Source of the DNA: Gammaproteobacteria bacterium
GTDB taxonomy: Bacteria > Pseudomonadota > Gammaproteobacteria > Steroidobacterales > GCA-2729495
Assembly: GCA_029245525.1 (NCBI GenBank)
Contig: JAQWPD010000083.1
Coordinates: 1 to 34,057 of the forward strand
Reading direction: 5' to 3'
DNA: 34,057 nt
Translations under genes and position numbers: made by a program
The notes under the pieces: model-generated
The model's database searches: none
Told to the model about the DNA's origin: nothing
The model's input: the letters and a program-made list of their open reading frames with translations, nothing else
In this document: in pieces, positions 7,430 through 18,497 of the stretch
Position numbering within the stretch: position 1 is the stretch's first letter
How the letters are laid out: the number at the start of each line of letters is the position of its first letter

Positions 7430-10400
7430 GTGCGTCTAAGCAAACTTAAGCTGTCAGGCTTCAAATCATTCGTCGATCCAACCACCATTTTGCTGCCTAG
7501 CAACCTTGTGGGCGTGGTTGGACCGAATGGTTGTGGTAAGTCGAATGTTATTGATGCCGTGCGTTGGGTAATGGGCGAAAGCTCCGCTAAAAACCTTCGT
7601 GGCGATAACATGACTGACGTCATTTTTAATGGTTCCTCGCAGCGTAAACCGGTTGGCTCGGCTTCTATTGAGCTGTTCTTTGACAATACTGATGGCACCA
7701 TTACCGGGCAGTTTGCCGGCTACGCTGAAATATCTATTCGTCGCAAGGTTTCCCGTGACGGCACGTCGCAGTACTTTTTAAATAATGTGCGTTGTCGCCG
7801 GAAGGATATAGTGAGTATTTTTCTCGGCACCGGCCTGGGGCCCCGAAGTTATTCCATTATCGAACAGGGCATGATCTCCCGTCTTATTGAAGCGAAGCCG
7901 GATGATCTGCGCGCGCACCTTGAAGAAGCTGCTGGTATTTCCAAATACAAAGAGCGGCGTCGTGAAACTGAAAACCGGATTCGTCATACCCGCGATAATC
8001 TTGACCGGCTTAATGATCTGCGCGAGGAAGTTGAAAAGCAGATCGTGCATCTGCAGCGTCAGGCGAAGCAGGCTGAGCGGCATAAAAATTTGAAGCGAGA
8101 GCAGCATCAGCTTGATGCAGAGTTTCTCGCAATTCGTCTGCGTGAGCACGACATCGCTTTGCAGGAAACTAAGCTTGAATACGAGCAGTATCAAACCGGC
8201 TACGAAGCCGCAGTGGCATCGCAGCGTCGTGTTGAGGCTGAGACTGAATCTGCCAGGGAGAAACAGCATGGCGTAAGCGAGGCTCTGAATGAAATTCAGG
8301 CAGCGCATTACAAAGTTGATCTTGAGATATCCAAGTCGCAGCAAGGTATCGAGCACAACAAAGCCACCAAAGAACGCCACCAGAATGATCTGGCTGATGC
8401 ACAGGAGCAGCTCAATAAAATCACCCATGAGATCGAAGTGGACGAGCAGCAGTTGCGCGACCTTGACGAGCGCTTGAATGAAATTAGCCCTGATCTTGAT
8501 CGTATTCGCACGTCTGCTGCGAGCACTTCTGAATCACTGTCTCAGTCTGAAAGTGAGCTGAATAAGTGGCGCGAATCGTGGCAGAAAGTGAGCGATTCTA
8601 TTTCTGAGACTACTCGCAGCAGCGAGGTTGAAGAGGCTCGTATTCATCATTTGGATGAGCAGCAGCAAGAGTTAGATCGTCGACGTCAGAGTCTCGAAGA
8701 AGAGTTGGGGCACCTGTCGGTCGAGACGCTTGAGAATGACCTCGCCGAAAAGATTCGTGAAGATTCCGATGCATCAGCTAAAGCTGAAAGCTTGGGCCGC
8801 AAGCTGCAGGAAGTCATTAGCATTATTAATAACCTGCGTGAGCAGGCGAAAGTTGTTACTGCAGAGCTGGAAGACTCACGCAATGAGCTTGAAGGACACC
8901 GTGCGCGTTTAATGACACTAGAGGCCTTGCAGAAGGCAGCCCTTGGTCAGGATATGGAGGCCGTTGAGGGTTGGTTAAAAAACCACTCTTTGGGCGAGCG
9001 GCCACGATTGGGTCAGCAGCTCAGTGTTGAGTCGCCCTGGGAAAGAGCAGCGGAGACTGTGCTCAGCAGCATGCTTCAGGCTGTGTCGGTTGGCGATTTC
9101 GAACAGCACCTCAACGATGGGCTTCCCGATGCAAATTTGGTGCTGTTGGGCGACGAGGTTCCAGCCAGCGATGATGACTATGTGGATTGGCCTACGTTGT
9201 TTAGTCAGGTCAGCAATGCCGGCCCGGTAGCCTCATTGCTTAAGCAGGTTCGCTTGGCCGATTCAGTGGGTGAGGCTTTGCGGGTTCGGCATAGCCTGTC
9301 TGAGTCTGAATCAGTAATCACTCCGGATGGTATTTGGGTGAGCCGTAATTGGGTGCGTATTAATCGTGCTGAAGATTCCGCAGGCGGTGTTATTACCAGG
9401 GAGCAGGAAATCCGTGCTTTGCAGGCTGAAATAAGCAACAGAGATGCTGCCGTAGCGCGCAATGAGCAGCGTCGCACTGACACAAATACACAGTTGGAAC
9501 AGCAAGAACGTCTGCGTTCAGAGTTGCAAAATGAGAACAATGGCGCGGTTCAGTTTTCAGCCCAAGCGAGTGCCGCCTTAGCGGCTTTTCGTCAGGATGT
9601 TGAAAAAACCCGTAATCGCCAGTCAACATTGCTCGAGGAATTTCAGGGAACAAAGCGCCAGTTTGAATCTGTAGCTGGGCATGTTCGTGAGTCACGCTTG
9701 CGCCTCAGTCAGGCAAAGCAGCTGGGTTTGCAGCACGAAGAAAGTCGTGAATCGCTGCGTTCTCAGCAAGAGTCACTGAATGCAGCCGTGGAGGATGCTC
9801 GTTCTGCGGCTGAAGCTGAACGCTCGCGGTTGCAGGAACTGACTATTGAGCTAGAAACCCGGCGCTCTAGCCGTGAGTCTGCCAGCACCACCCTTGAGCG
9901 TGCGGTGGTTGCACGCAAGCAGTTGACGCAGCGTATTGAAAGCTTAAATGTCAGTATTGAAGATAATGCAGGGCCGCTTGCCGGGCTTAAGGAAACACTG
10001 CAGTTGCACTTGCAGCGCAAAATCGAGGTCGATGATGAGTTAAAAATTCGTCACCAACGTCTGGATGCAGCAAATTCATTATTGAATGAGCTTGATCGTC
10101 AGCGTATCAATTGTGACAAGAACGTTAATGAGGCGCGTGAGCAGGTTGATTCACGTCGTATGCGAGTTCGTGAAATTGAGGTGCGGTATGAGGGCATAAC
10201 AGAGCAGTTCGATGAGCTTGAAATGGTTCTTGAAGATGTTCTTGCTGCCTTGCCAGAAGATGCGACTACAGAGGGCTGGGAAGCAAAGCTCGATAAAATT
10301 ATTCGCAGTATTGAGCGACTCGGTAATGTAAACCTATTGGCTATCGAAGAGTATGAAGAACAGTCCGAGCGCAAGATTTATCTTGACGCTCAGCTTGAAG

Positions 10401-10933
10401 ATTTAATGTCCGCGCTAACAACGCTGGAAAACGCTATCCAGAAAATCGATCGTGAAACTCGTACCCGGTTCCAAGAAACCTTCGATAAAGTTAACGCGGG
10501 CATTCAGCGTATTTTCCCGCGTCTGTTTGGCGGCGGCCATGCTTACTTAACGCTTGAGGGTGATGATGCTCTGACTGCCGGTGTATCGGTTATGGCGCAA
10601 CCTCCGGGTAAGCGCAACAGCAGTATTCATCTGCTCTCTGGTGGCGAAAAAGCGTTGACTGCGGTGTCTTTGGTGTTCTCTATCTTTGAGCTGAACCCCG
10701 CACCGTTCTGTTTGCTTGATGAGGTTGATGCACCGCTTGATGATGCTAACGTTAGCCGGTTCTGCGATATTGTGCGTGAAATGTCAGAGCAGGTGCAGTT
10801 TGTGTTTATTACCCATAACAAGATCACCATGGAGTTGGCAGGTCAGTTGATGGGTGTCACTATGTATGAGCCCGGTGTGTCGCGTCTGGTATCTGTTGAT
10901 ATTGATGAAGCGGTCAAGCTCGTGGCCAGCTAA
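7430..10933 (+). CDS. smc: Chromosome partition protein Smc
   Basis: Smc is the ATPase core of the bacterial condensin and forms a dimer closed by ScpA and ScpB, both encoded further along this window. The 1167-residue protein has the full layout: Walker A GPNGCGKS (31-38), a long coiled coil, a hinge at about 500-655, a second coiled coil, the signature LLSGGEKALTAV (from 1068) and Walker B CLLDEVDAPLDD (D1097, E1098). The GTG start gives the canonical N-terminus MRLSKLKLSGFKSF. There is no strong ribosome-binding site. Using Smc-ScpAB implies a non-MukBEF condensin lineage, although MukBEF could exist elsewhere. Confidence 0.98.
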   Translation: MRLSKLKLSGFKSFVDPTTILLPSNLVGVVGPNGCGKSNVIDAVRWVMGESSAKNLRGDNMTDVIFNGSSQRKPVGSASIELFFDNTDGTITGQFAGYAEISIRRKVSRDGTSQYFLNNVRCRRKDIVSIFLGTGLGPRSYSIIEQGMISRLIEAKPDDLRAHLEEAAGISKYKERRRETENRIRHTRDNLDRLNDLREEVEKQIVHLQRQAKQAERHKNLKREQHQLDAEFLAIRLREHDIALQETKLEYEQYQTGYEAAVASQRRVEAETESAREKQHGVSEALNEIQAAHYKVDLEISKSQQGIEHNKATKERHQNDLADAQEQLNKITHEIEVDEQQLRDLDERLNEISPDLDRIRTSAASTSESLSQSESELNKWRESWQKVSDSISETTRSSEVEEARIHHLDEQQQELDRRRQSLEEELGHLSVETLENDLAEKIREDSDASAKAESLGRKLQEVISIINNLREQAKVVTAELEDSRNELEGHRARLMTLEALQKAALGQDMEAVEGWLKNHSLGERPRLGQQLSVESPWERAAETVLSSMLQAVSVGDFEQHLNDGLPDANLVLLGDEVPASDDDYVDWPTLFSQVSNAGPVASLLKQVRLADSVGEALRVRHSLSESESVITPDGIWVSRNWVRINRAEDSAGGVITREQEIRALQAEISNRDAAVARNEQRRTDTNTQLEQQERLRSELQNENNGAVQFSAQASAALAAFRQDVEKTRNRQSTLLEEFQGTKRQFESVAGHVRESRLRLSQAKQLGLQHEESRESLRSQQESLNAAVEDARSAAEAERSRLQELTIELETRRSSRESASTTLERAVVARKQLTQRIESLNVSIEDNAGPLAGLKETLQLHLQRKIEVDDELKIRHQRLDAANSLLNELDRQRINCDKNVNEAREQVDSRRMRVREIEVRYEGITEQFDELEMVLEDVLAALPEDATTEGWEAKLDKIIRSIERLGNVNLLAIEEYEEQSERKIYLDAQLEDLMSALTTLENAIQKIDRETRTRFQETFDKVNAGIQRIFPRLFGGGHAYLTLEGDDALTAGVSVMAQPPGKRNSSIHLLSGGEKALTAVSLVFSIFELNPAPFCLLDEVDAPLDDANVSRFCDIVREMSEQVQFVFITHNKITMELAGQLMGVTMYEPGVSRLVSVDIDEAVKLVAS

Positions 10934-10990
10934 GTTTGCCGCAGTTCTGTAATCGTTTGACCATAGTTGGTTTTAGTGGGGTTGTATTGA

Positions 10991-13737
<2,747 letters not shown>

Positions 13738-13884
13738 GAACGCAGAAGTGCCCACGGTAAATAGTCATGGGTGCACTGCTGCACGTCAATTTTTATAAGC
13801 AATTGTTTTATGAGCTTTTTATTGGGAGGCACAGCGCATCCTCAACCGCTTCTGGGCGAAATGGACCATATGTGGCGTTTTTCT

Positions 13885-13913
13885 TTGACTCTGTAACGCA
13901 GCAAACCTATATT
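13885..13913 (+). promoter_or_regulatory. Strong sigma-70 promoter of the DUF6502 gene
   Basis: TTGACT (13885-13890) and TATATT (13908-13913) each match the consensus at five of six positions and are spaced by exactly 17 bases. The expected start point is 13919-13921, which coincides with the ATG at 13921, so the message would have almost no leader. The 7 bases between the -10 and the ATG (GCGGGGC) are all G or C, a discriminator type linked to inhibition by ppGpp and DksA. Confidence 0.72.
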
Positions 13914-13920
13914 GCGGGGC

Positions 13921-14712
13921 ATGCTTAGCGAAATACAAAAAAAGATTTTATCGGCACTGTTCGTTTTCCTGCGCCCGCTTATATCGGCGCTTATGCGCTC
14001 AGGCATTGGCTACGCTGAGTTTTCTGAAGCGGCAAAAGCGTGTTACGTTCAGGTTTGTTTGGATGAGTTCGGGGTGCGTGGTCGAAAAACCAATATCTCC
14101 CGGATTGCCATTATGACGGGCTTAAGCAGAAAGGAAGTGCGCCGTATTAGCGATAGAGAGTGGCGCAATTGTGGTGTTAGCAATCCGCTCTCTGAGATCC
14201 TTCATCTCTGGCATACAGATAAAGATTTTCAAGATGAGTTGGGCCAGCCATTAGCGATTCCATACGACGGAGAGGTCCCCTCTTTTTCGAGTCTTCGGCG
14301 ACGCGTTCGGTGTGACGTTCCTTCAGGTGCTGTTAAAACCGAGCTGGTTAGAATGGGTATTGTTTCGATTGCTGAAGATGGAAAGCTCCGCGTTAATCGA
14401 AGAGAGTTTGTTCCCGACCGTGTGGACGATAGTCTTGCCGAAGGACTTTTAGCGGGGTTGAAGAGCCATGCGGATACAATTGCATTTAATGCCGATCCGG
14501 CCAACCCAAAAGATACTCGTTACGAGTGTTTGGTTGAGTCCCGGAACGCCGATATTCGGCTGCTGCCAAAGCTTCGGAGGGTGTCTCGTGAACGACTGTA
14601 TGATTTTGTGTCGTCATTTGATGACTGTCTTGCCGAATATTCAGTTGAGGACGGTGATGAGGATCGCGCGACGAGGGCGGGCATTGGCGTGTTTTATTTT
14701 GAGGACACTTAA
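13921..14712 (+). CDS. DUF6502 family protein, function unknown
   Basis: The 263-residue protein matches the DUF6502 pattern as I recall it: LRPLISALMRSGIGYAEF near residue 17, an AKACYVQV segment, then GRKTNISRIAIMTGLSRKEVRR (54-75), which looks like a helix-turn-helix. No catalytic motif, signal peptide or membrane segment is evident. The C-terminal half is charged with an acidic end. I chose the ATG at 13921, because the in-frame TTG at 13912 lies inside the -10 box of the apparent promoter. A later ATG at 13993 would remove the conserved N-terminal motif. It stands alone between ligA and the converging bolA. A DNA-binding role is only an inference. Confidence 0.8.
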   Translation: MLSEIQKKILSALFVFLRPLISALMRSGIGYAEFSEAAKACYVQVCLDEFGVRGRKTNISRIAIMTGLSRKEVRRISDREWRNCGVSNPLSEILHLWHTDKDFQDELGQPLAIPYDGEVPSFSSLRRRVRCDVPSGAVKTELVRMGIVSIAEDGKLRVNRREFVPDRVDDSLAEGLLAGLKSHADTIAFNADPANPKDTRYECLVESRNADIRLLPKLRRVSRERLYDFVSSFDDCLAEYSVEDGDEDRATRAGIGVFYFEDT

Positions 14713-14804
14713 GGCAGGCACGGGGCGCATCTGCAGCTAAGTCTGCCGCCACCGAAATTGGTTTTTTCAGCTTGTAATGCTCTCGGCACATAACATCGGT
14801 AAGC

Positions 14805-14837
14805 GGCAGAAGACCTTGTCAAGACAACAGTTCTGCC
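14805..14837. repeat. Inverted repeat between convergent DUF6502 and bolA genes
   Basis: GGCAGAA (14805-14811) pairs with TTCTGCC (14831-14837), and TTGT pairs with ACAA inside around a CAAG loop, leaving a small internal loop. No T-run follows on either strand, so it is not a standard rho-independent terminator. It may still mark the 3' ends of the two converging transcripts. Confidence 0.45.
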
Positions 14838-14882
14838 ATTCAGCTTAATTTAGTGGGTCAAATCAGCAAGGGCGCTTCTCTT

Positions 14883-15176
14883 TTATGTGCTTACCTGCAA
14901 TTCAGAAGGTGCTTTTGCATCGATTCTAAGGGCATGAATATCCGTTTGCATCAGGTTGCCGACCGCATCATAGATAAGTCGATGGCGTTGTAACATTCGG
15001 AGACCTTCAAAGGCTTCGGCGACAACAACGACATGAAAGTGCCCCATGCCGGTTTTCGCTCCTGCATGCCCTGCGTGCAGATGGCTTTCATCTTCAATGG
15101 CTATGCTCACCGGCCTCAGAGCACTCCGGACAGCGCTGTCGATTAGGTCCATACGGTCGGCGTTGATAGCGCTCAT
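14883..15176 (-). CDS. bolA: BolA family protein
   Basis: BolA-type proteins work with monothiol glutaredoxins in iron-sulfur trafficking, and some bind DNA. The 97-residue protein has the family core: [17 protein letters not shown] (27-43), GHFHVVVV (45-52), FEGL, then [16 protein letters not shown] and [11 protein letters not shown]. Conserved histidines are at 65 and 81. Whether it is BolA proper or the IbaG-like paralogue cannot be settled by eye; the HAGHAGA loop favours BolA. Its ATG overlaps the yciI stop by 4 bases, making it the last gene of a yciB-yciI-bolA unit. Confidence 0.9.
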   Translation of the reverse strand: MSAINADRMDLIDSAVRSALRPVSIAIEDESHLHAGHAGAKTGMGHFHVVVVAEAFEGLRMLQRHRLIYDAVGNLMQTDIHALRIDAKAPSELQVST

Positions 15177-15487
15177 GGCAGTACCTGTTTAAAGGGTTTG
15201 ACGGTTACTTTTTGGTAAACGCCCGCTGCAATATACGGGTCGGCCTCAGCCCATGATTTTGCCGCATCCAGGCTCTTGAACTCGGCAACAATCAAGCTCC
15301 CAGTAAAACCTGCTTCACCGGGGTCGGCGCTGTCAATAGCGGGGTGGGGGCCTGCCAGCTGGAGTTTGCCGGCATCGCGTAATGCGTTCAGTCGGGCCAG
15401 GTGCTCTGGTCGGGCATTCAGACGTTGAGCAAGAGTGCCCGGTATGTCTTCGCTGATGATGGCGTAAAGCATATTGCTGACTGTCAT
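15173..15487 (-). CDS. yciI: YciI family protein
   Basis: The 104-residue protein has the YciI ferredoxin-like fold signature: [56 protein letters not shown], then [21 protein letters not shown]. The biochemical role of YciI itself is not established. I chose the first ATG (15487), because it overlaps the yciB stop as ATGA; the second ATG five codons later is a possible alternative. The yciB-yciI neighbourhood is conserved among gammaproteobacteria. Confidence 0.9.
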   Translation of the reverse strand: MTVSNMLYAIISEDIPGTLAQRLNARPEHLARLNALRDAGKLQLAGPHPAIDSADPGEAGFTGSLIVAEFKSLDAAKSWAEADPYIAAGVYQKVTVKPFKQVLP

Positions 15488-16089
15488 TGCTGCGATTCAT
15501 CCGAGTTGCTGTCTTTATTTGCTTGCCCACCGCTGTTCGGAGTTTCATTCCCGGGTGCGCGGCTGGAAATCCAGATGGCTTGCAGCACCATAAACACCAG
15601 CGTGAAGCCGAGCAGACCAAACAGCTTGAAGTTAACCCATATTGCTTCTTCAAAATTATAGGCAACGTAGATATTCGCTGCCCCCGAGAGCATGAAGAAC
15701 ACTGCCCACATGAGGTTGAGAGTGCGCCAATCCGCCGGGTTGAGCTGAATTTCATTTTTGGCTACGGCCTGCATAATGCGCTGGATGATAGGTTTGGTGC
15801 CGATGAACTGACTGCCTATAAACACCAGAGCGAATGCCCAGTTCAGTACGGTGGGCTTCCATTTGAAGACAAGGTCATTCTTTAGCAGCAGGCTTATGCC
15901 ACCCAGCACAATCACCAGAGCAGCTGAAATCAGCAGCATCTTCGGTACGGTACGAGTCAGCACCAAGGTCACAATCACCTGTATGCCGACCGCAGCCATT
16001 ATGACTAGGATCGCCGTATTAAAGTCTTTGGTGACCCAGTAGGTCACCGCAAATGCGATCACCGGTAAAAAATCGAGTAAAGCCTGCAT
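15484..16089 (-). CDS. yciB: Inner membrane septation protein YciB (IspZ)
   Basis: YciB is a polytopic inner-membrane protein linked to cell envelope synthesis and septation. The 201-residue product begins [18 protein letters not shown] and has about five hydrophobic segments within residues 1-175, with the family motif [20 protein letters not shown] and the [15 protein letters not shown] stretch. The last 25 residues are hydrophilic and rich in Asn, Ser and Gln. An AGGATA ribosome-binding site lies about 11 bases upstream, and TATGAT (16119-16124, minus strand) is a possible -10. It is divergent from yciO and the first gene of a three-gene overlapping unit. Confidence 0.93.
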   Translation of the reverse strand: MQALLDFLPVIAFAVTYWVTKDFNTAILVIMAAVGIQVIVTLVLTRTVPKMLLISAALVIVLGGISLLLKNDLVFKWKPTVLNWAFALVFIGSQFIGTKPIIQRIMQAVAKNEIQLNPADWRTLNLMWAVFFMLSGAANIYVAYNFEEAIWVNFKLFGLLGFTLVFMVLQAIWISSRAPGNETPNSGGQANKDSNSDESQQ

Positions 16090-16188
16090 TCTTGGGTATC
16101 CTGTAAATAAGAAGGCGAATCATACTGAAATTCACTACACTTCTGTGCTGAATTTGCTCGTGAATTTCCGGCAGCGATTGGCAGCTAT

Positions 16189-16809
16189 ATGGCTCGACTC
16201 ATTGATATTCATCCCGACAACCCTCAGCCGCGGCGTGTTGCAGAGGTGTTGGCGACGCTGCAGTCCGGCGGATTGATCGCGTACCCATCGGACTCGAGCT
16301 ACGCTCTGGGTTGGCATATGGGCGATCAAAAGGCGATTAAGGAAGTTCAGCGGATCCGTAAAACCGATAAGCAGCACAACTTTACCTTGGTATGCCGTGA
16401 TTTGTCAGAATTGGCTAACTATGCGCGGGTGGAAAACTGGGTCTATCGACTGTTGAAAAGTCATACGCCCGGACCTTACACATTTATATTGGAGGCGACG
16501 CGTGAAGTACCGCGTCGATTACTGAACCCTAAGCGCAAAACCATTGGTTTAAGAGTTCCGGATCATCCGGTGCCTCTTGCCATACTTGAGGCGCTCGGTG
16601 AGCCGATGATGAGTTCTTCATTGATACTGCCTGGCGAGGACATGCCACTGACTGATCCGAGTGAGATTTTGCATCGACTCGGTAAAGATCTCGACACGAT
16701 TATTGATAGCGGTAACTGCGGCATCGACCCAACTACCGTTGTGGATTTAACCGGCGATTTTCCCGTGGTTCTGCGTCAGGGCAAGGGTGATGTTACCGAC
16801 TTTGCTTAA
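16189..16809 (+). CDS. yciO: YciO, Sua5/YrdC family protein
   Basis: The YrdC/Sua5 fold makes threonylcarbamoyl-AMP for the t6A modification of tRNA. YciO is a paralogue whose physiological role is less certain. The 206-residue protein has GGLIAYPSDSSYALGW (27-42), RIRKTDKQHNFTLVC (56-70, with the KxR-like nucleotide site), PGPYTFILEA (94-103) and TIGLRVPDHPV (117-127). It lacks the extra C-terminal Sua5 domain. It lies upstream of a site-2-type protease, scpA, scpB and rluB, a common gammaproteobacterial order. A canonical tsaC may exist elsewhere. Confidence 0.9.
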   Translation: MARLIDIHPDNPQPRRVAEVLATLQSGGLIAYPSDSSYALGWHMGDQKAIKEVQRIRKTDKQHNFTLVCRDLSELANYARVENWVYRLLKSHTPGPYTFILEATREVPRRLLNPKRKTIGLRVPDHPVPLAILEALGEPMMSSSLILPGEDMPLTDPSEILHRLGKDLDTIIDSGNCGIDPTTVVDLTGDFPVVLRQGKGDVTDFA

Positions 16810-16846
16810 GTCGTTGCGTTGGTATCTTTAGTTGTGAGCTTAACTC

Positions 16847-16852
16847 TATAAT
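16847..16852 (+). promoter_or_regulatory. Perfect -10 box directly upstream of the metalloprotease gene
   Basis: TATAAT ends 8 bases before the ATG at 16860. No good -35 is present 15-19 bases upstream and there is no ribosome-binding site before the ATG. If used, transcription would start at or within a base of the start codon, giving a leaderless mRNA. Without a -35 this remains a weak call. Confidence 0.35.
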
Positions 16853-16859
16853 AAACCCT

Positions 16860-17519
16860 ATGCCCTTTGATCTTGCCCAAATTCTCCAGGCCATCTCGGT
16901 GGCTGCTATTCCTGTTCTTTTTGCGATTACCCTCCATGAGGTTGCTCATGGCTGGGTGGCGCGCTCTTGCGGTGATCGAACGGCCGACATGCTGGGGCGT
17001 TTGTCGCTGAACCCGTTAAAACATGTGGACCCGGTGGGGACGGTGCTGGTGCCCACGCTCACCCTGCTGTTTACCGGTTTTGTATTCGGCTGGGCCAAGC
17101 CTGTGCCGGTTAACTTCAATGCATTGCGGCGCCCCAAGCAGGACATGATTTTGGTGGCTATTGCGGGTCCGCTCAGCAATCTGGTCATGGCGCTTTTCTG
17201 GGCGCTGGTGTTAAAAGCATCGCTGCTGGCGGGAGCAGCGCCCGATAGCAGCGCGTACTTCTTTTATCGCATGGCCGAGATAGGCGTATTTTTCAATGTC
17301 TTACTGGCTGTATTTAATTTTTTGCCGATACCGCCATTGGATGGTGGCAGGGTGCTGCGTGGCCTGGTGAGCGAGCCGATCGGAAAACTTCTCGATAGAT
17401 TAGAGCCATTCGGGCTTATAATTGTCGTAGGCTTATTGTACATGGGCTGGTTATGGGCTCTGGTTGAACCTTTAATGGCAGTAATTAAATCGCTCATCTT
17501 ATCTGTGGTTGGGCTATAA
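16860..17519 (+). CDS. Site-2 protease-type membrane metalloprotease (M50 family)
   Basis: The 219-residue protein is a short M50 peptidase embedded in the membrane. The zinc site is HEVAH (26-30) within the first transmembrane part, and the second zinc ligand is D161 in NFLPIPPLDGGRV. Between them are NPLKHVDPVGT and GPLSNLVMALF, both typical of this small S2P subgroup. Several hydrophobic segments alternate with short loops, and there is no PDZ domain, unlike RseP. Its substrate is unknown. It sits between yciO and scpA in a conserved order and is 11 bases from scpA. Confidence 0.92.
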   Translation: MPFDLAQILQAISVAAIPVLFAITLHEVAHGWVARSCGDRTADMLGRLSLNPLKHVDPVGTVLVPTLTLLFTGFVFGWAKPVPVNFNALRRPKQDMILVAIAGPLSNLVMALFWALVLKASLLAGAAPDSSAYFFYRMAEIGVFFNVLLAVFNFLPIPPLDGGRVLRGLVSEPIGKLLDRLEPFGLIIVVGLLYMGWLWALVEPLMAVIKSLILSVVGL

Positions 17520-17530
17520 AGCGGTGAGAC

Positions 17531-18475
17531 ATGACTGAAGCGGATAAACAAGCCGGTCCAGAGTTAACAGTGGTGCAATCCTCGGCGGAGCGAAAAGCGG
17601 CGATGCTTGCGGCGCAGCATCCGACAGGCGCTGTAAGGCCTGAGCAGGCAGAAATGCCTTTTGCCGTGGTTGAGGGCGAGGCGTACACCCGGCTGCCGCA
17701 GGATCTTTATATTCCTCCCCAGGCTCTGGAGGTTTTTCTCGAAGCATTTGCCGGTCCCCTGGATTTGCTGTTGTATCTGATTCGTCGGCAAAACATGGAT
17801 ATTCTTGATATCCCCATTGCCCAGATTACCGAACAGTATGTCGAGTACATTGACCTTATGAACGAGCTTCAGCTTGATCTGGTGGGCGAGTATTTGCTAA
17901 TGGCAGCAATGCTGGCGGAAATCAAATCAAGAATGCTGTTGCCGAGGTCCAAAGAGGTCGATGAAGACGACGAGGATGATCCACGTGCCGAGTTGGTGCG
18001 TCGTCTGCTTGAATATGAGCGATACAAAGGTGCCACTGATCAGCTTGATGGCATGCCGCGACTTGAGCGTGATATTTTTCCGGCAGCCATCGATCCCGGC
18101 AAGAGAGAGATTGTTGAGCAGTTGCCGGATGCCACCCTCAATGAGTTGTTGGTGGCATTTCGTGACGTGTTATCGCGGGCCAAGTTTAATGCGCACCATC
18201 ATGTTCAGGCTGAACAGCTTTCTGTTCGTGATCGTATGACGGATGTCCTCGGGCGCGTTAGTTCGACCGACTTTATTGAGTTCACCCGTTTGTTTGATGC
18301 GACTGAAGGCCGCATGGGCGCTACCGTCACTCTATTGGCTTTGCTGGAGTTATTGAAGGCCGGGATTATTGAGGTGGTTCAGCCTGAGTCGTTCTCACCG
18401 ATTCATGTGCGTGCTACCGGCAGTGCAAAGCAGATTTCTGCGGAGCAGGCAGAACAAGCCGACTCTTATTCCTAA
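17531..18475 (+). CDS. scpA: Segregation and condensation protein A
   Basis: ScpA is the kleisin subunit that bridges the two Smc heads. The core begins near residue 65 (EVFLEAFAGPLDLLLYLIRRQ), followed by DILDIPIAQITEQYVEYI, GEYLLMAAMLAEIKSRMLLP and an acidic break (EVDEDDEDDP). The C-terminal winged helix contains GRMGATVTLLALLELLKAGII. At 314 residues it is longer than the common 240-280, mainly through about 55 extra N-terminal residues. A later ATG at 17654 is an alternative start. It precedes scpB by 22 bases. Its partner Smc is encoded about 7 kb upstream. Confidence 0.95.
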   Translation: MTEADKQAGPELTVVQSSAERKAAMLAAQHPTGAVRPEQAEMPFAVVEGEAYTRLPQDLYIPPQALEVFLEAFAGPLDLLLYLIRRQNMDILDIPIAQITEQYVEYIDLMNELQLDLVGEYLLMAAMLAEIKSRMLLPRSKEVDEDDEDDPRAELVRRLLEYERYKGATDQLDGMPRLERDIFPAAIDPGKREIVEQLPDATLNELLVAFRDVLSRAKFNAHHHVQAEQLSVRDRMTDVLGRVSSTDFIEFTRLFDATEGRMGATVTLLALLELLKAGIIEVVQPESFSPIHVRATGSAKQISAEQAEQADSYS

Positions 18476-18497
18476 CCTACAGACCGAAAAAGGCGAC

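Noticed and set aside
7778-8428. A 216-codon minus-strand open frame inside smc
   Set aside because: It is antisense to the Smc coiled coil, shows no family motif, and Leu/Phe-rich antisense frames are expected opposite Glu/Lys/Gln-rich coiled coils.
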